64,000 bases of DNA from Phymatolithon calcareum (taxonomy: Eukaryota; Rhodophyta; Florideophyceae; Hapalidiales), in contig OZ345357.1 in NCBI GenBank assembly GCA_977006965.1, positions 2,356,001 to 2,420,000 on the forward strand, read 5' to 3'. Numbering within the stretch: the stretch's first letter is position 1; every line of letters begins with the position of its first letter. Below, piece by piece: positions 50,248 through 59,207 of the stretch. The position numbers and the translations under genes were made by a program. Below the pieces are notes generated by a model, which saw nothing but the letters and a program-made list of their open reading frames with translations, was not told where the DNA came from and made no database searches.

Positions 50248-52551
50248 TCAATCCACAACAGCGGCCTTGCCGTACTTGGCCGAGATTTCAGTTTCAATAT
50301 TTGGCGGTACTAACTCGTACCCGTTCAAAACCATGTTATAGCTTGCGCGTCCCTTAGTCATAGACCGCAAATTGCTCACATACGAAAACAATTCGCTGAG
50401 CGGGACTAGTGCCGACACAGTTTTCGCCTTCCCTCGATCTCCGAGTCCCTGCACTTGTCCACGTCTCGAGTTAAGATCTCCAATAACATCGCCAAGCGAT
50501 TCCTCTGGCGTCGTAACTTCAACCTTCATGATAGGTTCCATCAGCCTCGGTCCAGCCTTTTTCACACCTTCGCGGAATGCAGCTCTTCCAGCAATTTCAA
50601 AGGCTAAAGCCGACGAGTCGACGTCATGGTAGGCACCATCAAGAAGGCGCGCCTGAAAGTTAAGCAATGGGAATCCGGCGATGACGCCATTGGCAACTTC
50701 GCTCTCAATTCCCTTCTGCACACCAGGGATATACTCCTTCGGAATGGATCCTCCCTTGATATCCGAGATAAATTCGAATTGTGCACGATCGGCATCATCA
50801 TCCTCATTCTTCTCCATGGGTGCAAACTCAAGCACAACTCGTGCAAACTGCCCGCTTCCTCCCGACTGCTTCTTGTGCGTGTAGTCAACCTTGGCCTTCC
50901 TGGTGATTGCCTCTCGATAGCTCACTGTGGGTGCACCGACATTGCAATCGACATTGAATTCGCGTCTCATTCGGTCCACAATAATTTCAAGATGCAATTC
51001 TCCCATTCCTTCAATGACAGTTTGATTGCTTTCATCATCACGCGAGAATCGGAAGCTGGGGTCTTCCTGCGCGAGTTTCACCAATGCCTGTCCCATTTTC
51101 TCCGTATCTGCCTTTGTTTTTGGTTCCACTGCAATCTTGATCACTGGTTCTGGGAATTCCATCTTCTCCAAGATGACCTCATTTCCAGCATAGCATAACG
51201 TCTCCCCGGTAGTTGTGTCCTTCAAGCCAGCAATGGCGATAATATCCCCGGCCCTTGCTTCCTTAATATCTTCACGATCGTTGGCATGCATCAACAGCAT
51301 GCGTCCAACGCGTTCCTTTTTGCCTTTGACGGTATTAATCACAGTTTGACCAGCCTCCAGAACGCCAGAGTAAACTCTCGCAAAAGTCAAGGAACCAACG
51401 AAGGGATCCGTGGCGATTTTGAAAGCAAGCGCGGCAAACGGCGCATCATCAGAAGATTCTCTTGTGATTTCCGCTCCACTGTCGACATCAATACCCTTGA
51501 TGGCTCGTACGTCACAAGGACTGGGCATGTATCTAACAATGGCATCAAGCAGAGGCTGAACTCCCTTGTTCTTGAATGCGGTACCAAGGCAAACGGGGAC
51601 AAAACTGCCGTTAATGGTGCCCTTACGAATGCATGCAATAAGGGTGGCTTCATCAATTTCTTCCCCCTCCAAATAACTAGTGAGAGCATCATCATCTTGT
51701 TCGACAGCAAGCTCGACGAGTTTCTCGCGATACTCGGCGGCCTGCTCAGCTAGGTCTTCTGGAATGTCATCAATTCGGAATTTTGCACCAAGACTCTCCT
51801 CTTCCCAAATGATGGCCTTCATGCCGACTAAATCAACGACACCGGCAAAATCACTTTCGGCACCAATTGGCAATTGCAAAATAGCAGGGGTGGCATCCAA
51901 ATTGTCCACTATCATCTGCACCGTCATGAAGAAGTCTGCACCAGTGCGATCCATCTTATTGCAAAAGCACATTCTGGGAACGCCATACTTGTCCGCTTGT
52001 CTCCACACTGTTTCTGTCTGCGGCTCGACACCAGAGACGGAATCGAAAACAGCGACGGCCCCGTCCAAAACTCGAAGAGATCTTTCGACCTCAATGGAAA
52101 AGTCGACATGACCTGGCGTATCAATAATGTTAATGCGATGCTCATCCCAGAAGGTTGTCGTAGCTGCCGATGTGATAGTGATACCGCGCTCCTGTTCCTG
52201 TTCCATCCAGTCCATGGTGGCAGCACCATCATGGACTTCACCGATCTTGTAACTTTTGCCAGTGTAGTAAAGAATACGTTCGGTGGTTGTCGTTTTTCCC
52301 GCATCGATATGTGCCATAATCCCGACGTTTCGGTACCGTTCGAGTGGCATTTCGCGCGCCATGCGTGTCTGCAATCGCCGACTTGTCGACGGATTTGTGG
52401 AAGGCGAGCGATGCAGCAAAGCCTGCCCTTTCATCGTCCTTACGGAGATGGCATTGCCGAGGAATGCTTTGGGCGACGAACACAAATTCGGCACTGCGAC
52501 GCCGGTTCTTGTGGGCACGCCAGCCGCCGTAACAAAGGTTGTAGAGTCCAT
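50248..52551 (-). CDS. organellar elongation factor G, probably plastid
   Basis: GTPase that moves tRNA and mRNA on the bacterial-type organelle ribosome. 767 aa from ATG 52551; the frame extends 59 codons further but only to TTG, inside an inverted repeat, so that start is rejected. Residues 1-62 are Ser/Thr/Arg-rich with few acids, as in plastid transit peptides. G motifs: AHIDAGKT (80-87), [16 protein letters not shown] and NKMDR. Domain II, domain IV ([10 protein letters not shown]) and domain V ([27 protein letters not shown]) are complete. The sequence is of the bacterial single-gene EF-G type, not EF-2. It is divergent from U2AF35, with 318 bp between the start codons. Confidence 0.94.
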   Translation of the reverse strand: MDSTTFVTAAGVPTRTGVAVPNLCSSPKAFLGNAISVRTMKGQALLHRSPSTNPSTSRRLQTRMAREMPLERYRNVGIMAHIDAGKTTTTERILYYTGKSYKIGEVHDGAATMDWMEQEQERGITITSAATTTFWDEHRINIIDTPGHVDFSIEVERSLRVLDGAVAVFDSVSGVEPQTETVWRQADKYGVPRMCFCNKMDRTGADFFMTVQMIVDNLDATPAILQLPIGAESDFAGVVDLVGMKAIIWEEESLGAKFRIDDIPEDLAEQAAEYREKLVELAVEQDDDALTSYLEGEEIDEATLIACIRKGTINGSFVPVCLGTAFKNKGVQPLLDAIVRYMPSPCDVRAIKGIDVDSGAEITRESSDDAPFAALAFKIATDPFVGSLTFARVYSGVLEAGQTVINTVKGKKERVGRMLLMHANDREDIKEARAGDIIAIAGLKDTTTGETLCYAGNEVILEKMEFPEPVIKIAVEPKTKADTEKMGQALVKLAQEDPSFRFSRDDESNQTVIEGMGELHLEIIVDRMRREFNVDCNVGAPTVSYREAITRKAKVDYTHKKQSGGSGQFARVVLEFAPMEKNEDDDADRAQFEFISDIKGGSIPKEYIPGVQKGIESEVANGVIAGFPLLNFQARLLDGAYHDVDSSALAFEIAGRAAFREGVKKAGPRLMEPIMKVEVTTPEESLGDVIGDLNSRRGQVQGLGDRGKAKTVSALVPLSELFSYVSNLRSMTKGRASYNMVLNGYELVPPNIETEISAKYGKAAVVD

Positions 52552-52869
52552 CGTGACCGTGGGCTGGGGTGTGGAGCGCACTGACCTGCAGTACCTTGGG
52601 AGAAAAGGAAATCGAGATTGAACAATCTCCCTAACATCAAGGCGAATTGTACGGTTCAGATCAACATGATCTGAAGTCGGAGAATCATACCGCGACACAA
52701 ATTTGCTGGACTTTGATAACCGAATCAAATTATGATAGGTAGCAGCAGAATAATTCGGAAGCTATCTATCATAATTTGATACGGGTCAAAAACCGAACCG
52801 CACGTTGATCCCGCTCCCACTTGGAAAGGTTTACACTGCAGCGCGCAGGTATTCGAGCCAGCTGGGGCG
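52552..52869. promoter_or_regulatory. bidirectional promoter region with a 57-nt hairpin
   Basis: Shared 318-bp spacer between divergent EF-G and U2AF35 start codons. It contains an inverted repeat: 52724-52743 pairs with 52761-52780 at 19 of 20 positions around a 17-nt spacer. No TATA box is evident to me. Confidence 0.5.
52724..52780. repeat. inverted repeat, 20-bp arms
   Basis: ATCAAATTATGATAGGTAGC and GCTATCTATCATAATTTGAT, one mismatch that can pair as G-U on one strand. Confidence 0.95.
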
Positions 52870-53901
52870 ATGGCGGAGCACCTGGTCTCTATCTTTGGGA
52901 CGGAGAAAGACAAAATCAACTGTCCGTTCTACTACAAGATAGGGGCATGCAGGCACGGTGACCGATGTTCTCGAGTACATAACAAGCCCTTGTTTAGTCA
53001 GACCATTCTTTTGTCTAACTTATACACTTCCCCGGACCAGATACTAGCGGCGGCGCGTTCACAGGGGCTGCCTGACCCGGTTATCCCTGCAGAGGACCGC
53101 GAGAATCACTTTGACGACTTCTACGATGATATCAGAGAGGAAATGGAACGTTTTGGACGTGTTGAGAGCGTCAACGTGTGCGAAAATCTCTCCGAGCATC
53201 TAGCCGGGAACACGTATGTCAAGTTTGCCGACGAGGAGTCCGCAGGTGCCGCACTACGCGCAACTGCCGGTCGCTGGTATGCCGGTCGCGTAGTACGGGC
53301 AGAGTTTTCCCCTGTCACGGATTTCCGCGAGGGAAAGTGCCGCCCATTTGAGAAAACAGGTGTATGTGAAAGAGGCGACTACTGCCATTTCATGCATCTA
53401 CGCCGCCATCCCGGCAATTCGCATGCACCGCCATCGCGGCGTGATGAACGTGAGGACTTCCGTGGGGACCGCGGGCGACGCGAAAGCCGCGGACATTACC
53501 GCTACCGAGATGTTTCGTGGCATGAAGCGCGGGAACGTGATGGCAGAGGCTCTGAATATCGCTATGACAGAGACCGGGAAAGACATTATGACAGGGACAG
53601 GAGCAGCCGAGACCGAGGTAGAGAAAGAGATCGTTCGCGTGACCGGGATCGTCGCAGTAGAGATTACGACCGCGACCGTGGAGACCTCAAGCGGGAGTAT
53701 AGGAGGGAAAGAAGTTTAGATCGGGATATGGACGCCGGGCGTGATCGGTCGCGGGACAAGAGGCATCGGTCTAGGGACAGAGATAGAGATCGTGACAGGG
53801 AAAGGAATGGGTACAGGGATTACGGACGTGGCGACGACCGCGATGTATATCGTGAACGCCGAAGCGAGAAGCGTACTGAACGCGACCGTTTTGATGATTA
53901 G
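52870..53901 (+). CDS. U2AF1: U2AF35, small subunit of the U2 splicing auxiliary factor
   Basis: 343 aa. U2AF35 reads the 3' splice-site AG. Order of domains is canonical: first CCCH zinc finger (CPFYYKIGACRHGDRCSRVH, about 19-38), the U2AF-homology RRM (about 45-143, with DDFYDDIREEMERFGRVESVNVCENLSEHLAGNTYVKF), second CCCH finger (CRPFEKTGVCERGDYCHFMH, about 157-176) and a long Arg/Asp/Ser-rich RS-like tail (190-343). The tail is dominated by RD and RDR repeats more than by RS. Presence is consistent with the three AG-ended introns found in this window. Confidence 0.95.
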   Translation: MAEHLVSIFGTEKDKINCPFYYKIGACRHGDRCSRVHNKPLFSQTILLSNLYTSPDQILAAARSQGLPDPVIPAEDRENHFDDFYDDIREEMERFGRVESVNVCENLSEHLAGNTYVKFADEESAGAALRATAGRWYAGRVVRAEFSPVTDFREGKCRPFEKTGVCERGDYCHFMHLRRHPGNSHAPPSRRDEREDFRGDRGRRESRGHYRYRDVSWHEARERDGRGSEYRYDRDRERHYDRDRSSRDRGRERDRSRDRDRRSRDYDRDRGDLKREYRRERSLDRDMDAGRDRSRDKRHRSRDRDRDRDRERNGYRDYGRGDDRDVYRERRSEKRTERDRFDD

Positions 53902-54136
53902 ACTGCATGGTGAATTACCAAATAACTGGCTGAATGGCACTTTGTGTACTTTGAAAAACTGTATTGAGGATGTCATAAAAAATGACGAGACTGATCCTTC
54001 ACGTGGGCCTTTTCACCCATGGAGACCGTGGCTGGTGTTCAAGTAGGCCGTTACAGGAGTAACGCAATTCATAGCTATAATACAAAAAACCCGGAACTAC
54101 TACAAAGGCAAAACCGCAGTTTTTCATTCCCTCTTC
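53902..54136. other. short convergent 3' spacer
   Basis: 235 bp between the convergent stops of U2AF35 and the SLC4-type transporter. Nothing else seen. Confidence 0.5.
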
Positions 54137-55882
54137 TCATCGCGCAGACGCCGAAGCAAGACCGTCACGTTCTGCTGTGAGGCCAACCGGTTCTTCTTCT
54201 GTTTGTCCGACGTCGGAGTCCAGCACTGCAAGAGTGTCGGAAGGGAACAACCGCGGTGCAATGCGGGAGCGAATGAACATCAGGGTGCCAATAACTGCGG
54301 GGAAGAACATGCTCGTGCGCTTATTGAGCTTAAGGCCCCAGAGCATGACGAGACACGCAAGCTGAAGCAGTGTAAACGCATGTACTTGAGCCGCTGGGAC
54401 TTTGCTCATCGGTGCACCATCAGGGTATCGGCTGGGATCCATAAACATGTACCGAATGCGAGATAGAAAGTCGTTTCCGCCCATCATATTACGACCCAAA
54501 AACAGGAAAAGTCCGGAGATAACAGCCATGGGGATTCTCGACACAACGGGCAGAAGGAGCAATGACCCGAAAATGAGTGCATGGATGAAAAAACCTGTCA
54601 ATCGATTTTCGACAACCGAGACAACGCGCTCAGTGCCATTTATGGATTCCACGTTCGACAGTGCCTGCACATGTGCCAGCGACTGTACGGTACCTGCGCA
54701 CATCAACGGCATAGCGCAAATTGCGCTTATGAAGGTGCATAGCGCAAGCATAAACATGTCCAGATGATAGCCTGGTCCTTTCTTGAGTTTTCGATTTGGT
54801 GCATTGACAACTCGGACAGAAATGTTCTGGTCTAAAAAGAACAAGCACGTGAGTAACAAGGCCGGAATAATTGCTGCGATGCGAATGGACATCGGTGTCG
54901 CGAAGAGTGGAATAAAAAGCGGTCTTCCATGCGCAAGTGAGAATGTTGCGGGGATGGACAACACCGGAAGCCCAACATTAGCCACCGCCGGGAGGGCAGC
55001 GATGACGCTCATTGACGCGACCGCAAGAATGGGCCCGAAATCCGAGAGAAAAGTTCGCACATTGCGCACAAAATACCTCGATGTCCTCAACCCTGACAGA
55101 GTCCTGCCCACGACGACAGTGCCAAGAGCGAGCGCGAGAGCAGTGAACGGACCTGTCTTGTCCGCAGTGGCAATGAAAAATGCAGCGGCAAGGTTTCGAG
55201 AGGCCTCATACAAAAAGTTGGTAGCTATAAGGGAGTTAAAAATATCATCCGTGAAGCGAGTACAATGCTTGATAAGATCGCTGCAGTTACTGACGGCGAG
55301 CACAAAGAGAATAATAGCCGTCCAGACACCCACCCATGCATACGTGGGGAGAAAAGGAATTGCGGAGACCTCGCAGAAGCCATAGAGTGCAGTAGTGAAG
55401 GCGAGTGTGAGACCGGTGGGGGCAAGGAAGGTGAGCGGTTGACCGGAACCAATGGCATACAACATGCCTGTTGCACCAGAGGAGAGCAAAAACTCGATAA
55501 CGCCCATAGAACCGCCTGTCAGGGCCGAAGTGAGCCCACCGAATGCAACCACGGGAGCGAGACAGGCGCAGTAGAGGAATAGAATTGTCGGTATCGATTT
55601 TGGTGTAATACCATCCATCCAGTCCGACAGATACAAAGGCGCACGCCGCTGAATGTCTCCACGTAATCCTTCGCCCCACCGAGAGAGACCAAACCGGTTT
55701 CCCCGTGCTGGTCCTAACGGTTCATCGACGGTATCCAATGCAGCACGGAACAGGCTGCGAGCGGCGCGAGGTGGCGCTGGTGCACATCGCGAGACGCGCG
55801 GCCGCTTGACCGCAGGGATGGCATATTTCCCGCGTCCGCGACGAAGTACAGGCGTGGATGTCGAGACCCAAGCGGAATGCAT
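54137..55882 (-). CDS. SLC4-family anion/bicarbonate (or borate) transporter
   Basis: 581 aa from ATG 55882; the frame extends 15 codons further to a TTG. Residues 1-55 are Arg/Ser/Ala/Pro-rich with no acids until about 50 and could be a transit peptide. Then about twelve hydrophobic segments. SLC4 landmarks: APLYLSDWMDG before TM1, CLAPVVAFGGLTSALTGGSMGVIEFLLSSGATGMLYAIGSGQPLTFLAPTGLTL in outline at TM1-TM3, the DQNISVRVVN loop, LKKGPGYHLDMFMLA and the FLFLGRNMMGGNDFLSRI segment. Substrate cannot be told from sequence. Bicarbonate supply to the plastid is one possibility, boron export another. Confidence 0.83.
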   Translation of the reverse strand: MHSAWVSTSTPVLRRGRGKYAIPAVKRPRVSRCAPAPPRAARSLFRAALDTVDEPLGPARGNRFGLSRWGEGLRGDIQRRAPLYLSDWMDGITPKSIPTILFLYCACLAPVVAFGGLTSALTGGSMGVIEFLLSSGATGMLYAIGSGQPLTFLAPTGLTLAFTTALYGFCEVSAIPFLPTYAWVGVWTAIILFVLAVSNCSDLIKHCTRFTDDIFNSLIATNFLYEASRNLAAAFFIATADKTGPFTALALALGTVVVGRTLSGLRTSRYFVRNVRTFLSDFGPILAVASMSVIAALPAVANVGLPVLSIPATFSLAHGRPLFIPLFATPMSIRIAAIIPALLLTCLFFLDQNISVRVVNAPNRKLKKGPGYHLDMFMLALCTFISAICAMPLMCAGTVQSLAHVQALSNVESINGTERVVSVVENRLTGFFIHALIFGSLLLLPVVSRIPMAVISGLFLFLGRNMMGGNDFLSRIRYMFMDPSRYPDGAPMSKVPAAQVHAFTLLQLACLVMLWGLKLNKRTSMFFPAVIGTLMFIRSRIAPRLFPSDTLAVLDSDVGQTEEEPVGLTAERDGLASASAR

Positions 55883-57398
55883 GCTGGAAGTCAGTTGACA
55901 AAGAGCTGTTATCGCCGTCGCCTTCAACTGTTTATCGAAGAAACACCACGAACACTTCGAGGCTCAGTATTGTTTTCCTGGTGGCGGAACGAAAATGAAT
56001 TAAGCAAGAACAGTCCTTTTTTCAACCACAAAAGCTTGTGTTTGCGCCCGAGGCGGCGTATTGCTGCACCGCATTTGCGAACATTGCGATAATAATGAAG
56101 GGCAGATCAATCGCAACGTGCCGCTCGAGCTCGAGACCGCTACACGTGGCACTCTGTCATACGGTATGCGGTTCTCCACACGATCGTGTGGAGAAGAATA
56201 TGGCGTTTCGAGGGACAGAGCGGATGTGTCCGCATGAGGGAAGCACAGGGAAAATGAGAGGACAAAACAGTGTCTGCGAGACTTTCTTTCCATGCGCTTA
56301 TTCAGACTTGGAAAAAGGACCCGAGCTGGCATCAAGCGTACAAGCTGTGCACGACAACGGAATTGTAGGGCAGAGAAGGGCATGCAACACACCCGTTCCC
56401 TTTCAACTTGAAGTTTACCAGTCTATATGCTTCAGATATTCGCGGAAACAGCAAAGAACCCCATGAAAATATTAGAAAACCTGGAGCGAGGCAGAGACAA
56501 GATATATACTGAAGCATCGCAAACAGAAACCAACAGATTTAGGTCTTCCCTTTTGTATCAATGATGAATGCAGTACTGACCTATCATACCCATACTCTTA
56601 TCGAGAACAATGCCCTGCAAAAGACCACTGACGAGCGCGACCACCGAAGAAGCAATAAAAGAGATTCCTGTGCCAAAAATAATGTGCGATCTAATGCCAT
56701 GGCGCAGCGCCGTGCAAAGGTTTTTCAAAAGCTGCTCGATGATCGCCTTCAAAGCAACAGGCATCGGAGAGAAAGAAATTACGGTGGTGTAGAACCTACA
56801 TTATCATAGTCGGGTTGCACTTTATGTTAATCTTGTCGTACTGTAGTGTGCGCATCCGAGACGTCATGAGCGAAGTATGCGAAGTATGCGTAAACGACTT
56901 GTATTCGCTTGTGTCCAACATCGTGATGCTTGCCTCGTACAGTACTTGCCGTGCCCATACGCAATCGAACGTTGGGGCTACACTCCATGACGTCTGCAGC
57001 TTAGTGATTGCAATGTATGCGTGGGCGCATGGCCATGCTGGTGATCGTGTCGAAGCGCGCCACATCGTTGTTCGATCAGCTAATCACTGCGTCGCTGTTC
57101 GCCATATCGAACCGCCCTTACGAACCGCTAGAGCTCACCTCACGGATCACTGCCTTCCGCAGTTTTCTGGTCATCTCTTGTCGTGAAAGGTACAGTATTG
57201 CATCCGTTCAGAGCAAGGACCCGTGCTTATCGCAGTTTGAATTTAGTACACGCCAATTTACGACTTGATCAACAGCAACAATACTGCAGTCCTAACATTT
57301 GCTATAAACACTGCAATGTAAAAGTATCAAATACGAAAAAAGCCATAGTGAGCGATCTACTTAGCATTTATAACGCGCATATAAGAGCTCTCTCGGCA
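55883..57398. other. 1.5-kb gene-poor region
   Basis: 5' flank of the SLC4-type gene with a 24-bp palindrome, then unrecognised sequence. A minus-strand frame at 56558-56764 (68 aa, ATG 56764) has one hydrophobic segment and is unrecognised. Confidence 0.45.
56172..56195. repeat. perfect 24-bp palindrome
   Basis: Core TCTCCACACGATCGTGTG, centred on GATC, about 290 bp upstream of the SLC4-type start. Confidence 0.95.
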
Positions 57399-58290
57399 TC
57401 AGTTGTGCGTCACTCTCCACAAGAGCTGTAGCCTGCTTTCCGACTTGCACGATGAGCACGCGAAAGGCGAGTTAATGCGCCTGCGCCGCCCGTCCACAAT
57501 ACCACCAAGTTGCGCGAGCGCGCAACTCACACGAATGATGAGCAAAATGTTGGCTGCGCTGCGGTCAGTCAAAGTCAGCTTGACGGTACGGGCGTTCGCG
57601 TCTAGCTGCACCACATAGACATTTACAGAAGCGACCGACAACTTCACCACCGCTTCAGCTTCCACCGCCACGCCCGCCATGTTGTGCGGAAGCATGTTCG
57701 TAGGCAGTCCCACTTCGAGAGACTCGTCTGCACTTTGCTCGCATGCAAGCCACTGCTCTGAGTACAACTGCACCACGTTCACCACGCGTACCTCGTTCAC
57801 CGTCCGGAACCGCTCGCTGCTCATAACCTCTGCCTTGAACGCGCCGTTGTCTATGTTGCAATAGTAGCACATGTAGTTCATCACGTCCTTGATCATGCTG
57901 AAGTCGAAGCGATTCGTCTGCTTCGGCAGCTTCAGCGTCCAGCTCGACACACAGCCCGTGTTCTCAAACGGCAGATACCGATTGTCGTCGCACTGTAGCT
58001 TAAACACTGGCACGTCGCCATATCCCTTCACCTTCGCTCGCCAGTCCACGCGAACCCGAACTGGGAGCTAAGTTCGTCTCGCCATACATATACTGCAAAC
58101 CAGCCGAGTCCGCCGACAGCAATGTCTTGTTTCCGGTCTTCGTCAACGTCGCATGCACAGTCTCGTATGGTGTAGACGAGACGAGATCGGCGACAGTCGA
58201 TATGCCCATCGTCTTGATGATACGGAAGAAGTTGCCCGGGAAGTCGCGGTCGAACAGTAAGTGGTTGAGACTGAACTGACACTTGACTGT
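57399..58290 (-). pseudogene. degenerate Tc-toxin TcA-like C-terminal fragment
   Basis: Two minus-strand frames overlap near 58030-58060 and together resemble the last part of bacterial insecticidal Tc-complex A subunits. The upstream frame has FDRDFPGNFFRIIK, like the FDLDFPGHYMRRIK of TcA. The downstream frame has DNRYLPFENTG, like DERYLPFEGAG, followed by a KDVMNYM segment where the family has a DVxLHLRY strand. Neither frame starts with ATG and the change of frame breaks the reading. The bulk of a TcA (receptor-binding, linker and most of the pore domain) is absent upstream. It is a truncated, frameshifted, presumably non-functional piece. Bacterial origin by transfer is inferred. Confidence 0.6.
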
Positions 58291-58502
58291 TTGTGTTTCT
58301 ATTTTTCCTTGCCTTCGCAAACTTATTTGTTATGTGTGCATTGGTCTCGGCACGGCGGCGATCATGCACAAACACGTATTATTCTGCACGTATTATTCTG
58401 TATTGAGCATGCCATTATCTACTAATTTCAGTCCATCAAGCCGCAAACCACCGCCCAAGACAGTGGCCGTGCCCGTCATGACGATGATTGAGACGAGAAC
58501 AC

Positions 58503-59207
58503 ATGATCCTGAATGTTGCTCATCTCCTGTTCAACGCGGCTCCCGTGCCCCGGACAACGGGTAGCCATATCCTCGCCTACGCGCGTCATGAGCACAGCCT
58601 CGAGGCAGCCTTAATGCGCATGCACCATTGTGGCCGACGCGTGCCCGGCGAAATCGACGTTGGATTCGTACACCGCCACATGTACCGCCCATTCTCATGT
58701 GCGGGTTGGGGATATCTGATAACCTCGTCGATCAGGGAGCTCGCCGCATTATTCGAGGAAGAGGGACATGACGCATTCGTCGCGGCCCAAGGTGGGATGA
58801 TACCAGGGCGCGGTGTGCAGCACACAGTCGTGGACAATGGCGTCCACCCAGTTGTGGGCTGGGTGCCCAACCAGGGTGACCCCTCCGCGTGCACAATATC
58901 TGTCTCTCCCGGATGCAGGGCGTACGGGTCAAGCACCCCTTCCAGTTCCGCTGCCATTCATGCTGGCGCGCAAAGGTCCAGGACCGGCGCTGCGGGCCCA
59001 CAGCGGTTTCCCATTGCGCGAGGTATCAACCCGTGCACGGGCACGATTCCAAGTGAAGAGCTCATGTCGATGTGCGCTTGCAGTCTCGACAGCCTTCGAT
59101 GTCTTCAAGAATCGCATGTCAACACACAGCGGACTGAAAGAATCCAGGTACCACTCTCCACTCTTGTCAGTGTTAACATGGACAGGGCTTTAAAGCAGGA
59201 CAAATAA
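58503..59207 (+). CDS. unrecognised open reading frame
   Basis: 234 codons from ATG 58503. No domain, signal or repeat recognised. Composition (His, Gly, Ala, Arg, Pro) could arise from GC-rich non-coding DNA, and other frames of the same stretch are also partly open. Listed because it is the longest ATG-started frame in the surrounding 3.5 kb. Confidence 0.15.
   Translation: MILNVAHLLFNAAPVPRTTGSHILAYARHEHSLEAALMRMHHCGRRVPGEIDVGFVHRHMYRPFSCAGWGYLITSSIRELAALFEEEGHDAFVAAQGGMIPGRGVQHTVVDNGVHPVVGWVPNQGDPSACTISVSPGCRAYGSSTPSSSAAIHAGAQRSRTGAAGPQRFPIARGINPCTGTIPSEELMSMCACSLDSLRCLQESHVNTQRTERIQVPLSTLVSVNMDRALKQDK

Noticed and set aside
50248-52728. Longer EF-G reading (826 aa)
   Set aside because: Starts at TTG inside the inverted repeat; ATG 52551 fits the family and a plastid leader.
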